Shown: positions 34,431-47,194 of the stretch, one piece after another
Layout of the letters: every line of letters begins with the position of its first letter
Numbering within the stretch: position 1 is the stretch's first letter
Assembly: GCA_037951105.1 (NCBI GenBank)
Contig: JBAMJV010008921.1
Coordinates: 1-64,000, forward strand
Length of the DNA stretch: 64,000 bases
Reading direction: 5' to 3'
Origin: Echinarachnius parma
Taxonomy: Eukaryota > Echinodermata > Echinoidea > Clypeasteroida > Echinarachniidae
Made by a program: the position numbers and the translations under genes
The notes under the pieces: generated by a model
Told to the model about the DNA's origin: nothing
What the model saw: only the letters and a program-made list of their open reading frames with translations
Databases searched by the model: none

Positions 34431-35449
34431 GGAAGGAACAGATGATTTGTATGTTCTCCTTGTCCATGTTGATGTTAAACAACATTGACATTTTGTTTTT
34501 TAGGGGGGAGGGCACAATCGCAAAGACATTGACCTTATCAAACCACTTTCTAAATCTAGCGAGGAAATAAGTCAAACAGAAATATGTCAAACAAAATACA
34601 CATGTATATTTAGGATCGATGGAAACAACAACCCATCTGATCACAGTAACATGTATAGGCTTAGAAAAGTACTGCATCAACTTGTTAATGAAGATTAGAA
34701 TCGCTCTTTTTACAAGCATAAACAATATTGGGAAGTATACTAAGTAGTTAAGTTGCATACATTTAAAACAGATCCATTACAGCTCGCGTTGGAAATGGTA
34801 ACTGACAGTTAGTGGTATGATAGTCACTTAAAGTTCCATTAGTTAGTTAAACAACCACTTTTTGTCATGCCTTCTGAAAGTGAATGTATAATTATAGTAA
34901 ATACAAATTAACAACATAATGTACATTTTGAGGTTCTCTATGAATTGTGTGCCGTGCTATTTTGAAGCATAAACAAGTTTGATTTAATTGTTTTAATCCC
35001 CCTGCGTTATTGTGATATTCATGCTTGCATTTGAAAGTATCATCAGAATATATCAGAATACTTTCAATTTACTGCGTACACACGTTGTATCACTGTATTT
35101 TAGCAAATTACTTCCATTATCGCTCGTTTACCCGCCGTATACAGTAGAGCATTGAATTACATTACGAGTTCTCACTTCACGCAGTGGACATAGTATAGCG
35201 GAATAATGATAATATAATCGATTCAGCACTGTTTATATATACCGCCTAATTTGTATAATCATCATTTCTGAGCGCTTTACAATTACATTATTATACCCCG
35301 GTCATCGGACACGCTCACAATAATATTTGCATTTAACATGCACTTTCTGCTCCATTGGGAGCAACGAATTCTGGCAGCCATGCATGAGGCGCAATCAACG
35401 TTATACATTTTGTAAACACTTTCCACTTATACGGGTCCCCATTTATACT
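34431..35449. other. AT-rich stretch, nothing recognised
   Basis: No gene or strong repeat seen. Confidence 0.4.
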
Positions 35450-36434
35450 CATGGGGGTATTTCGCAAGGATTAAAAGTTGAACTAATAACTCTAAGTTGG
35501 ACCTAACAATTATGGAAAGCTATTTGTTGCCTTGGAATGAAACATATTCAACCGCAAACAACAAGCGAGTATTTGAGACGTCTAACACAAGTTTCTATCA
35601 ATAACTTAAAGGCTACTTGATAATAAAAACAATAATAGTTTTGTTTAATCAATATGTTTGCCTTTTAAAGTGGCCAGGAAAACTAAACGTATGTTATATT
35701 CTGTTCATCTCTATTAGTGTACACATCAACTATTTGTAAACCATTTGACCCAAACATATTTTGTTTATTTTAAAACATTTTAGTAATTATTTGTCTCCAT
35801 ATTGTGAAGCCTCCACTTCTGAAAACCTCTCCAGAGTAGAATTCTATTGTTGACCTGTTGTGACATCATCAGCCATTCACTACTCAGTTACAAAGAAGTT
35901 ACCTTCACCCAAGCTGAGTGCCTAATCACAATAGCATCACACGGTTGATTATAATACCAACTCACACACCTTCAATTTCAATAGTTGTTGCTATGTCAGA
36001 AGAAAAACACTGTCTAAGCTATTGCATGGAGGTATGCAGGGCATGCTTTTTTGTGGATGTTCTTTTTGTAATTTCATCTTTTGTTAATCTCATGGTAGCT
36101 GACCAGTGATTGACAGATGATGTCACAACAGGTCAACAGTAGAATTTACTCTGGAGGGTTTTTCAGGAGGTGGGGCTTAGCAACATGAATACAAATAAAT
36201 GATAAAATGTTTACAAATATACAAAACATATTTAGGTCAAACCGTTTACAAATATTGAATGTGTACACTAATACAGATGAACATATAAAGTCAAAATGCA
36301 TTTGGTTTGCAGGGCCCCTTAAAGAAGAACTGATTAAACATTTTGAACAAAGGAAGTTATAACGGCTTTCCATAATAGTTAGGTCTAACTTAAGCGTTAA
36401 GTTCAACTTTGAATATTTGTGAAACGCCCCCTGG
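35450..36434. mobile_element. 985-bp fold-back element (CAKGGGGGYRTTTCRCAA ends)
   Basis: The left catgggggtatttcgcaag is mirrored by atttgtgaaacgccccctg. The arms stay paired inward: gttgaac / gttcaac, ggacctaacaattatggaaa / tttccataatagttaggtct, and tctattgttgacctgttgtg / cacaacaggtcaacagtaga. A related short copy is at 51719-52041. The class is probably hAT-like by end motif, but no target duplication is visible. Confidence 0.8.
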
Positions 36435-36628
36435 GTTGAGAGCAGCAATCAACAATAGTCATGATAGTGGATGAATAGTATCGCTAAAGGACATACATGT
36501 TATATGGATATTTTACATTATATCCTTCATTAATGAAATCCTGTTCAGTGATTGGTCTACATAGCGTCATGTGACCAAACATAGTAATGCCCATCGAAAA
36601 ATGTGCTATATCGTGACGTCATTTTCAT

Positions 36629-36698
36629 GGTATAGTGCACTATACCAGAAAAAGCACTATTTTCTTCGGGGTTACGCCCCTCAGAAAATAGTGCTTTT
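36629..36698. repeat. Strong hairpins: ggtatagtgcactatacc and aaaagcactattttct
   Basis: 36629-36646 is an 18-bp perfect palindrome. 36648-36698 is a stem aaaaagcactattttct / agaaaatagtgctttt capped by GGGGTTACGCCCC. Confidence 0.9.
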
Positions 36699-36764
36699 CC
36701 TGTCACCTCGGAATCCATAATTTCAACTAGAGGCTCTCGGTGCATGGTATATTATTTTGTTTAC

Positions 36765-36832
36765 TATAGTTTCGAACTCAGGATCCCACTGATAGGAAAG
36801 CGCGCGCTCTACCAATATTGCCTAAGAACTTC
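36765..36832 (-). pseudogene. tRNA-like relic (possible SINE head)
   Basis: Read on the minus strand, a tRNA-like order appears: ttggtagagcgcgcgctt (D-arm/A-box region), cctatcagtgggatcc, then gagttcgaaact (B-box/T-loop like). The acceptor stem does not pair convincingly, so I call it a decayed tRNA or a tRNA-derived SINE and give no anticodon. Confidence 0.4.
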
Positions 36833-37009
36833 CACATAGTCATGATAGTATATAGGCCTAAACGTTTTCTCCACCCATCTAATGATATAAACATCCGGCT
36901 GTCACGGTATTGACGGGCGGCAACAAAGTTCACTTTATCACTTCACTTTGTTTCCAACTGCAACTCGAAAGCTCGCAATGCCAACTCCTTAACCATCACA
37001 CCTGTCAGT

Positions 37010-37160
37010 GCCCTGTTTCATAACACTTTTCGTTGTAACTGTCCAGTCATTGTATCTTCTATGGCAACATCTCTAACGATCCATGCTGATTGGCTGTTGT
37101 CAATAGTAGTTACAATCGTTGGATACTTTCAACAATTGGACAAGTTTATGAAACAGGGCC
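37010..37160. mobile_element. 150-bp MITE with CCCTGTTTCATAA ends
   Basis: The left gccctgtttcataac is mirrored by gtttatgaaacagggc. Inner pair gttgtaactgtcc / gttgga..agttacaa. No coding capacity. Confidence 0.75.
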
Positions 37161-37574
37161 CAGGATGGGCGCATAATTTGTATTGATGCATTAATAGTGA
37201 TTTCGTGAATTTAAACGGAAAGGGTTAACCCTAAACGCGATGGCTGACGTCATCGCGATGCCGGTGGGACAACGTGTGATTCAAAATTCGATTAGTTTAT
37301 TTTGGGGCAACACTAAAGTTTTTAATAGAATTATAGATAAGTAGAAAAAGAAACAGAGACAGAATGTAAACAATATTAGAACTATGTCCGCTATATTGAT
37401 TTTTAAGCGGAAAATGTATCGCCGTTTTTGTATAAACGTACAAACAAGGTAAAACACTTTTTCGATAGCTCTGACCACGCTGGCAGCCATATTGATTTGA
37501 AGAAAAACACCCATGCACACAAACAAATGTTTTACCATTTTAGTAAGAGATGCGTTTTAATGTAAGATTTTTTC

Positions 37575-37955
37575 TCATGGTATACAATTTTGTTGTAGGT
37601 TAGAATACTTTTTTTGTATAGAGGTGTCATGCATACCTTTTAAACGGGTCAGATCTTTATATGTTGACATATTTAAGACGATTACCAGCTTTCTATTGTC
37701 TTTAATGAGTAAGAATAATTTCATACACTGATCATTTATTTGTATAATTGCCGACTAAGTAGAAACAGGGTATATAATTATGTAGGTTACCGCATATTTT
37801 CTTGCGTAGAAGTGTCAGAAAACATGTTTACCTTTTAATTGGGGCAGATCTTTACTTTGCGACTAATATTAAGCCGAATACCAGCTGTGCATTGTCTTTA
37901 ATGCGTTAAAATGTGTTCATACACTGAACATTTTATTGGGTATAATTGCCCACGT
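37575..37955 (+). repeat. Diverged tandem duplication, about 190-bp unit
   Basis: Two units share gtaggtta, ttttttgta/ttttcttgcgtag, tacctttta, agatcttta, ttaag.cga.taccagct, cattgtctttaatg and catacactga.cattt. Identity is moderate, so the duplication is old. Confidence 0.7.
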
Positions 37956-38099
37956 GGAGTGTCGCTCATTAATCGAAAATGCTGCTATCAGCGATGATAC
38001 CTTCCTGGAATCGTTACGAAAATGGGAAAAACTCTGCCACAGGCTGTAAATGAACCCACTGTTCTAGATCTATAAGTATATTAAGGACAAGGTGACAAA

Positions 38100-38560
38100 T
38101 AAATCTTTGTGGGATAAATGCGGTAATGAATACGCACTCGACGGTCGCTCGCCACGCTCGCACATTAAAATACATCATTGTAAACGGGTCAACACTTTCG
38201 CGCGCACTCAACGCAGTCGCCGGCCCGTGCCGCACGTTTGATATTTGATATACGTAGCTGAGCACTTTATGCCGCGGCGCCACTTGGGAAGCAAGCTCGT
38301 ATACGTGGGTGACGTATAATACGTACGCACTATAGAATTTATTGTGAACAGCGAAAAGTTTTGTGACTATACGACGCACCAGCGGCGCCGCCCGCCTTCG
38401 CTTTATTATATACCACGCTTGTTTGTATACACGACGTACGACACGAGAATTTTAATACCGGTATCGTTTGGTCCATATAGTCAGATTATTGTACACGTAT
38501 CTTCGACGTTGTTGCAGCACCTCAATCCGGATGAGATTATTCCAGGAAGAACCGGTCCTT
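38100..38560. other. GC- and CpG-rich island
   Basis: Locally rich in CpG (gacggtcgctcgccacgctc, gcgcgcactcaacgcagtcg, cggcgccgcccgcc), unlike its AT-rich surroundings. Frames on both strands cross it (121 codons minus, 72 plus) without a known domain. It could be a promoter-type island or a decayed retroelement end: an ATTAAA and a run ending atttcttcgtcagcaattt-like sequence lie 150-220 bp downstream. Undecided. Confidence 0.35.
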
Positions 38561-39851
38561 GAGATATACTTTACGCCTCCCTGTTTCGTGAACCAGTCCT
38601 GCTGGAGCAATTGACACCTCTTCACGTGATTAAATTGATCAACTTGTATTTATTTTTTTATATTTTGTTTATCAACATCCTACGTGCGTATATACGTGTG
38701 TCTTTTGGATTAAGGATCTATTAAACGCAATATACCAGGCACTGCCGGCGTGTCATTATTACTTCGTCAGCAATTTGTTTGGTTATCATATGATTATTAT
38801 CAAGATCAACATCCAATTTTCTCTCGCTGAGTTCGAGGGCAAGTGCCATAGTGGATCCCTCCTTTGGCGGATCATGCGAAACCACAGGCGGCAAACAGTA
38901 AGTAGTTTAATTTAAACCGGAGTTTGATAATTATGCGAGGGCATCATTTGGGGCGGAGTTGATTGGCATTGGGGGAGAGCGGCATATTGGGGACAAAATC
39001 GGTTTACTGAATGGAAATGCAAATATTAATGCTCTCCCCCATTTTTAATGAAGATAGTTGCAAGCATTTTCTTTAAATCGTACATCTCTCACAACTTGAG
39101 GATGATAAATAATTTTGAGTTTGATCGGGGCTGTTGCTTCTGTTACTTTTTTCTCTGTACAAACACAACAAGAAAATCATGGCAGTCAAAGGAAATGTGA
39201 AGAATGTTACAAGCTGATGTTTTTTTGGTTAACAAAAAAGAGAGTTAATGAAAGAGAAGTTATTAATTCAGTGTTCTGTTGCTTTGTACCAAGTTTAATA
39301 CTATCGTTTCATTTCATTTGTCTGTTATATCGGTTCATGTGCTCACGATGTAACGCTAGTGTTCTTAAAGACTCGATTCGTATGATAAGCGAGGAAATAT
39401 GGTTTTTACTTTATACGTAGTATGTATAGTAACTGAAATCCAAAGTTAATACCTGTTTCAAGCCAGACAGGTTCCCGTATTTTCAGTAGTTTGATATCAC
39501 TACTTAATCTATTTTCTTGTCAAATGTAATTTTACGTGACAATCGTTATTACGATATTGATTTTTGTTTGTTTTTAAGTCATAAACCATATTATTTATGT
39601 TTTATGAACATAAAAGTTGATGATACTTTTGGCCCACGAAATAACAGCCACACTCTTTACTCTCTTTATCAAATGAATATGAATATAAATATATTTTGTT
39701 CTTTGACATATTTTCAGCAAATTTGTGAGAAACGTTGTAACTATATGATACGGATACTCTTCACTCATATGTCACGTCCAATGTCAATACAATATCTGAT
39801 TGGTTTATGTAAAAAAAAAATAATAATAATAAACTGGTCGCGATTTTTCTA
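38561..39851. other. AT-rich stretch, nothing recognised
   Basis: Frames of 101 and 111 codons (39115, 39517) start at non-ATG codons and have no domain likeness. One inverted pair, gggggagagcggcat / gctctccccca, lies at about 38970-39040. Confidence 0.4.
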
Positions 39852-40360
39852 ACCAGAACATCACGCAAGTTGTATTCTTAATTTGTTTATAACCTTGACC
39901 CCCCCCCCCCCAGCTTGTTCAAATCAATCCGAATTATCACAAATTATCATCTGATGTAGGGGCTAAATTTCATCACCCTAACAGTAATAATGGATTTGTG
40001 TATGAAAAGAGTATTGAAGACACAGCCGATCGCGATGTTACCGTCATATTTTAAAGCACCCTTACTTAACCAGAACATCACACATGTTGTATTCTTAAAT
40101 TCTATATAACCTTGACCCCGCGCTTGTTCTAATCTATCTGAATCATGACAAATTATAAACTATGATGGGGTTAAATCTTATTCCCTTTACGGTACATAAC
40201 TGTTGGCATGCACAGAGTATTGAAAGTAAAGCCGTTTGCCCCTCCCCCCCCCCCCCCCCCTCCCCTCGCGCGTTTCTTCTAATCATTCTGAATTATCGCA
40301 AATTCTCATCATACGTTGGGGTTAAATTTAATCTCTATTGCGTATGAACGTGTGAAGTGT
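39852..40360 (+). repeat. Diverged tandem repeat, about 200-bp unit, two and a half copies
   Basis: Units begin accagaacatcac..ttgtattctta, then ataaccttgacccc, cttgttc.aat.aatc.gaat, and end gtattgaag. A C run interrupts each unit (39900-39912 and 40244-40260). Confidence 0.75.
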
Positions 40361-40559
40361 GAACTTCTTATTATCCCGGCCTCTGCGTGTTGTTGCTTGT
40401 TCATCGCTGCCGACGTAGCGACCTTGAAATTAAGGATAAAATGTCATGGGGTCATAATAATCGGTGGTGGTCCGAAGGCTGAAGGGTATACATTATGAAG
40501 AAGACGCAGCGATTGTCCACGTGGTCCAAGGAACCTAAGGGGAGGGGGGAGGGGGCATC

Positions 40560-40580
40560 GGGGGGGGGGGGGGGGGGGGG
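40560..40580 (+). repeat. Poly-G tract (21 G)
   Basis: Uninterrupted 21-G run preceded by ggggaggggggagggggc. Confidence 0.97.
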
Positions 40581-40710
40581 TGTGTTAACCCCTTGATATT
40601 ATTAACCTGGGGAACAAAGTGTAGATTCGATTGGATTGTAAATACGGTATATATAGGTACAAGCATGCTATGAGTTGAAGCGGTTAAGGTGAAAGTTAAA
40701 TATAATCGCA

Positions 40711-41854
40711 TTAAAGGGATAGTTGAGTTTTTAGTATAGAGAGTACAATTGTAGTCAAACTTAATTTTAATAACCAAAACCTGCACCATTACATTACAAA
40801 CTAATATTTATAACTCCACCATGCTTGAAAGGTATAATAAAGTTACAAACGACTAAGTAAAAAGCCTGTTATCATTAAAAAAAGAGCCGTTACAACTCAA
40901 AAGGGCGCTCTCTAAAAGCTCTTTGCTTGCAACTATTTTTAATTAAAAAAATTGTGCATGTGATGTTTTGTTAAAATAGTGATTAAATAGATAGATCATC
41001 AACAACTATTTAAATTTTTGTTTGTAAACTTTAAAAAAGTGTAAGCATTTTATTTTTGTCAACGAGTGGCTCAAATTATTTAATTATTGTGGGCCCCACA
41101 ATAATTACAAGTGGTTATATTTATAAATACTTCATCTGTTTCTGAACCGATTCTGATCAAATAAAGTTTATTTTGTCATTAAAATTTACATTGTATGCTC
41201 TTTCAGATTTGACACTCAGTTTTTCATTCCATCACAACAAAATTATTAAGTGTCTGTGATAGTTCGCTCAAATATGGCGAGCAGGCCTACCGATATTGGT
41301 TTTATAATGTTGTCGCGATTAGTTTCGCCTCGAATAGTGGGATTAAATAAATATGAACACTTCAGCTTAAAGGGATATTGAGTGTCAAATTCGAAAAAGC
41401 ATACAATGTTAATGACAGAATAAACTTTATTTGATCAAAAATGGTTCAGAAATGGCTGAAATATCCAAAACCTTAACCATTTGTAATAAATGTGGGGCCC
41501 CACAATTATTCGATAATTTCAAACCAGCCGTTAATTTTTTTTAAATGCTTCCTCTTTTCAAGAAATTTACAAAAGAGGTTTTGAAATAGTTGTTGATTAT
41601 CTCTCTATCTAATCACTATTTCAACAAAACATCACATGCACAATATTTTATTTAATGTTTAGAGAGCGCCCTCTTGAGTTTTAACGGCTCTGTTGGATCG
41701 ATAACAGGCTGTTTACTTAGTCATTTGTAATTTTTGTTCATTTCGAGCATGGTGGAGTTATAACTGTTATTTTGTAATGGTGCAGGTTTTGGTTACTAAA
41801 ATTCAGTTTGACCAAAACTGTACTCTCATTACCAGAACTCAACTATCCCTTTAA
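40711..41854. mobile_element. Family A fold-back element, copy 2 (1,144 bp)
   Basis: TTAAAGGGATAGTTGAGTTT is mirrored by AACTCAACTATCCCTTTAA. The arms carry taaccaaaacctgcaccatt / ggtgcaggttttggttact, ggcgctctctaaa / gagagcgccctctt and, nearer the centre, tgtgggccccacaat / attgtgg-type and gataataaag..ttatttgatcaa-type pairs. The inner half contains a second full inverted pair (caaataaagtttatt / aataaactttatttg with tgacactca / tgagtgtca), preceded at 41368 by its own aaagggatattgagtg end, so it may be one fold-back inserted in another. No transposase. Confidence 0.85.
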
Positions 41855-44049
41855 TCATTTCAGTGTCGAGTGTATTTGATCGAAACATAATAATACAATT
41901 GCGTAATGAGCAAAACATTTGGTAGCTGACGAGGGAGTAAAAACCAATTGATCCATGTCTGCATGTTGTTGAAGGGGGGTACTCCCCTTATCTCCCTCGG
42001 TGGGGATCAATAATTTAAAGCCATATTTTATCACATTTTAATTAATTTTGGGTGTTCCAGCCTCCCATCCGTACGCTATATAATTTACTCAAGTATATGC
42101 AATTTTCATCTTGGAAGGCATACGGCGGGTTGAGAGTTAATTTTCGTGACTCTCTACTTCACCACGACCAACATAAGTCGTAACAAGATGAGGCTATCAA
42201 ATGGTTAAATATCTGTTTGTTGTTTTCCTAGAAAGAACGCCGAAATCGATCTTCACATTCAATAGATACTTGAGATGAGATGATAGAAGTTGGCTTCAAT
42301 CTAACTTCCTCCAAGGTTCACATTCGCTTAAACATGAAACACAAAGTACAAAAAGGGGATCGATGTACGCATTGTATATGTGTGATCTTTTTATAGGATA
42401 TAATCACCTGTTTTAATATCCCTCGCAAAAACGCCTGTCTATGACGTCATTCTAATACGTGCTGCCAGTCTTATGAAGATGCCCTGGTAAAGTGTCGCGT
42501 TTAATGAACTTGACTCATCAAAATATAGAGTGCAAAGCCATTGCGATAATAGGCTGAAAAGAGAAGACTTCTTAGAAAAGAAACGCGCTAAATTAATTCT
42601 AAAATTCAAACTGTTAGTTGTTAGTTTATTCACTTTGATAGCCCATGGACAGTCTTCTCGAGATTTATGATGATTAAATGAGTAAAGATAAGAAATTAAA
42701 GAAAATGTATACGTATATTACGTATACTAACTTTTTCCTTGCCAATTAATATTCCGAATCACCTTTACCACAGTGGTTAAAACGTGTCCGTAATACCCGC
42801 ATATTGCCTTTAACCAATGACCCCTGTTTGATCTTGCGATAAAATGCACAGACCATGTCCATTTAGTCCAGCCTAAGTTGATACATTTAGTAGAATACCA
42901 CCTGATACGTTTATAATATCAATTGTTTGATTAAACCGTTGTTTTAAGCGCTATAGGCCTACAAACAATGCCAGATCACTGTTGGGGCGTTACGTGATGA
43001 GAGGACGGCATCAGTAAAAAGTGTGTTTTAAAGGACCTAAAGAATACAACGTACTTTGGCACTTATGCCATAGTTGATGACTTGTAAAATAGGTCTGCCG
43101 AAAAAAAATCCATAAAAATAAACACAGTAGTGATTTAAGACTAGTTTTCTGATGCCAAATCTCACTTAGCAGCCAGTTTACAGTTTACACCCAATCCACA
43201 TTTATGGTCCGGAATCGGCAGCGTGATTGACAATTCATTGGCTTACGTCATGACGCGTCATCTACAGAATCTAGTTCATTAGTCCGTACTTTAGATGACG
43301 TCACATTTTGGCGATTTAAAAGGGGCGTTCCCATGACAATTAGATATTTACTAATTACCCCAAAATTGATTGATTTCATGAGAAATGACTGCCAAATTCT
43401 TTTTCTTCAGGACAAATTACATATAGAGAGCCGAATTGTGAAAATTAGGCCATCTAGACGCTATAGGTCCTTTAACGGTCAACATAACACTCGGAGGGTA
43501 TTAGGCACTTCATTGATTCCAATCACGTAGTATAGCCCCTATATCACTCACGTCTTTATGTTTACCCGGCTGCTTGAGCCTCTGTCACTATAAAAGTTAT
43601 TTGCATTCATAACTGCCAATGAATCGTCTCTCATTTGTGAAGACTATCTTTAAGAGGAATCGTAATGAGCGTAAATATTGGGAAGCATAATCGATTCACA
43701 GCACAACACGCGCGGATGATATACAGTCCAATTAATTCGATATGCAATTGAAATCAATATTATAATTTGTCGCAGATGGTGTAAAGAGTTTCACAGCGTA
43801 GAACAAAGTAAGAGAGATCAGGCAAGGAGTGTTCAAACTTAATGAATAGGACTTTAGATTTTTGCTCTGGGATCCCGTGCTCAAATTTGTATCAACCTTC
43901 TTACCACGATCGATAGATAACTACATCAAATAAAACAACAAATTGTACAATTTGAGTATAGTGATGGTCTGTTTGGGGCGCTAAAATAAGAGGGCAATAT
44001 TATGATAAGTTATGAATAAGGGGGTTTAAAATGTCATGCAGTGTCTCGC
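41855..44049. other. AT-rich stretch, nothing recognised
   Basis: No gene seen. 42760-42805 (accacagtggttaaaacgtg) faintly resembles a tRNA D-arm but has no partner box. Confidence 0.4.
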
Positions 44050-44057
44050 ACGCCGTG

Positions 44058-44292
44058 TACACATCAGATACGAATCGTGCATGGAATAATTACTGACTGA
44101 CACAACACTGTATAATAGTTATTATTATTTTGTTAAGGATCACTTTGACATATTAAGTGGGGGAAGATACAAAGCAGATACGAAGCGTGCATGGAATAAT
44201 TACTGACTGAAACAACACTCTATAATAGTTATTATTATTTTGTTTGTATTATTTTGTTTTGCATCGCTTTGACATATTAACTGGGGGAAGGT
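44058..44292 (+). repeat. Tandem duplication, about 112-bp unit
   Basis: Two units share cagatacgaa.cgtgcatgga, ataattactgactga, caacact.tataatagttat, tttgacatattaa and tgggggaag. The second has a short ttgtattattt insertion. Confidence 0.85.
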
Positions 44293-44697
44293 ATCCGACC
44301 CCTTTGTGCCCTCATCCCTTCGTTCCCCCCCCCCCCCCCCGCAGCTACGCCACTCGTGGTTAGTATCGCATTGCCATGTTGTCTACGTTCACTATGAAGA
44401 GCTTAATTCCAAAAGACGCTAAATCCACCTTTTCAATTTCGGAAAAAATCAGGTTTCTTTGTCCGACTGTGTACACATGCCTACGAAAAAATAAAAAAAT
44501 GGAACGTTCCATATTTGCATTTTGATCGTGTAATTCGTCCTAAATTGTGGATTCCTAGATAGCTGCGTAATAATGTACTGATATCGTTAACTCAACTTGT
44601 ATTGAAAGAAGATTTAGCGCCTTTTGGAACTCAGCTCTCCGCTTGTCTTTCTTGATACATCTAAAGTAGATGTGGACACACCTGACATTAAAGGGGT

Positions 44698-45074
44698 CTA
44701 GTAACATTGTCCACATCCACAAAACTTACTCAGAACTCTGACTAGTGGTTCTCTCATACCTTGTTGTAGTATTATTACCAGTAATAAGCAGGGAACATGT
44801 TTTGGTTGTTCGGATGTCCATTTTGTTAAACAAATATTGATGATTGGTGTGCTTGGATTTTTAATTATCCACTGGAAAGTTATACACTGTGTACAATGTC
44901 AGTGCGAATATCAGTTTTGCATTTTCGCTCATTACTCGGCCATATAACATTCGGTTAACGTGAATTTGTTCACACATTACGTAGTGGTCATATTATATAA
45001 CAATACACATTTTTAATCAAACATTAATCACTTTTTTGCACTTGTCAACAAAGTTTAATACTAAATCCCTTTAA
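44698..45074. mobile_element. Family B MITE, copy 5
   Basis: 377 bp from TTAAAGGGGTCTAGTAACAT to aatactaaatccctttaa. Same orientation and interior order as 21387 and 33317. Confidence 0.85.
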
Positions 45075-45262
45075 AGCATAACTTATTACGTCCCTTTATC
45101 ACACCAGTCGTTCCAGGTGCCTTTTTTGACAAGTCAGAAACCTCCTTGCTGATCGAACCTGACATTTATTGTCGTCAAACATGCGATGCAACAACCGCAC
45201 TCGCCTTCGGCTGTTTTCTTTTGTTTATCTCATCTCACCGTTCGCGAATCATCATCCCTTTC

Positions 45263-45270
45263 CATGTGGC
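45263..45270 (+). other. 8-bp target duplication, left copy (CATGTGGC)
   Basis: Identical to 49087-49094, directly outside the matching termini of the hAT-like element. Confidence 0.88.
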
Positions 45271-46296
45271 CAACGCTCGAAATTGGCGTTGGCCCGATGG
45301 CCCGGGGCCAGTAAAAGTTGCGGTCGGGCCAGTAAAAACATGAAAATGCCAAAGTTTGGTGGCCCGATCGGGCCACCAAATGTTTAAACCATAAGAAGAC
45401 AACATCAAGGAATATGAATCTCAAGTTTCACACCTCTTAAAAACACTTTAATTGTGATTTAAATATTTGCAAGAAATGAAAAGGACGGACATAAAAAGTC
45501 GCAAGCGCACTTGCGCTAGTTGAATTAATCCTTATTTATGCCTACAAATATGTGCTATTTCCTCATATGAACACTCTCCCTTGAATTATCTACTTCTTGC
45601 ATGATAAATCATGGTAAAATTAAACAACTTCAAGAGGTGTGTAATGACTAAAAGTAAAAGCATATGCTTATGCTGTTTTCTTAATTTCCCACACACCCCC
45701 TGGAAGCCTTTGCAACATGTAGAATATAAACATAGAACAACCAATCCACAGAGGGAGTATGTGTGCATACTAAGACCTATCAAAACACATGTCTAACTTT
45801 TCACATTCATTCATATTGCAAAGTGCAGTGTGCTTGCCTTTGCGATACCGTCCGCGATACCGTCAATTAAGGGGAATAATTTCATCTTTCGGATCATTAT
45901 TCATATTTTTGAAGGTATTAGAAAGAATCATTTTTACAAGGTAGAGATTTGTGACTACTTGGAATTATTTTAGCTTGTAAAATAACAAAGATTTAAGGAC
46001 GTTCCCCAGTTATGTTTGTGCGCATCCGAACTGCGCAGGTTGGTCAGATGAAGTGCGCAAATTCATACGCGCGTTTATCAATGACGTATGAATGGCTTTG
46101 CGCGTGTCTAATTGTGACGTATGAATGTTTACGCACTTCTGCTATAGTACGCGCAAATGGCCCTTCATGGTTTGAAAATGTTTGATGAGTATAATTTGAG
46201 ATTCAATCCATTGGTCTTCTTCACTGAAAAAGACGGAGTAATATGTATGTTTTTGTTAATTTATGTTTTGCTCTGGATAGTATGTATAATAATAAT

Positions 46297-46437
46297 AATA
46301 TTGACTGGCTTGTTCTTTCGTGATATATCAGAAATATTGCATTCGCTAGGATCATATTGCACTCGTCTTCGACTCGTACAATATGATCCTACCGAATGCA
46401 ATATTTCTGATATACCACTCAAGGCCAGTCAATATTA
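46297..46437. repeat. Long hairpin (about 65-bp arms)
   Basis: Left aatattgactggc, tgatatatcagaaatattgc, ggatcatattg is mirrored by caatatgatcc, gcaatatttctgatatacca, ggccagtcaatatt. The loop is near cgtcttcgactcg. Confidence 0.9.
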
Positions 46438-47194
46438 TATAAAGTAACTGATGGAGGTCCTCGTGTGACCAGATGAAAGCAAATTGTTAAGAATTTGGTG
46501 GAGTACCTGAAGTCCTCATAAAGATACTGACAGGAATACATCATAACCCATTCACAATTTGCATTTCAAGGTTTCGTGTGAGAAAACAACTGTACATTGA
46601 ATTGCAACAAATTTGGGCACAAATTTTTGTGCAGATATTTTTTCTCTTACTTTTGACTCGTGTTAAACATTTTCACTGATACTAAGCATGATTTGTCCAA
46701 GAATTGTTTTTACACTGTGAAACTATCAGTGGGTTAATTACCCCTGTTTCAGGGCTCTGTTTTTTTTCTTCTGTTTCATTCTTTTTTGGGACGCAAAGTA
46801 CATCGCGACAGTTTACAGCGGCATATCAACCACTGCAACAACAAACAAATGCAATCTACAATCAACACTATTATAGCTCAAGAATTATTTTTTCATTGGG
46901 AGGGCAGACTAATATGTTACAACTCCCCTTTCCTGATTTGTCTTCCTCCAGTTGGCCCACTCTGGCGTACTGGTGGGGGTCATGGGGGAGGGGGGGGGGG
47001 GGGGGCGCTTGACCCCCCCAAATAAATTTAAATCATGGCTTTTCTCTAATTCGATAACAGTGATTGAAAGAAAAGAGTATTTCTTTAGACAAGAAAACTC
47101 AGATTTTACTTCATGTCAAGTCAAATTTCGTTCCCAAGTATGCACCAGATTGCATAATTTCAACTAAAAACATTGCAAAAGCACCTTTACCCCC

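Noticed and set aside
34096..34758. 220-codon minus-strand frame
   Set aside because: The C-terminal half is Pro/Ser low complexity from GA and G tracts; the rest has no known domain.
38561..38900. Second LTR retrotransposon start (ATTAAA, tttggcggatca)
   Set aside because: No matching second LTR and no primer-binding site next to a TG...CA boundary.
42760..42805. tRNA gene
   Set aside because: Faint D-arm resemblance only; no B box or acceptor pairing.
46157..46447. 96-codon frame with a hydrophobic stretch
   Set aside because: Half of it lies in the long hairpin at 46297-46437, and it shows no family likeness.
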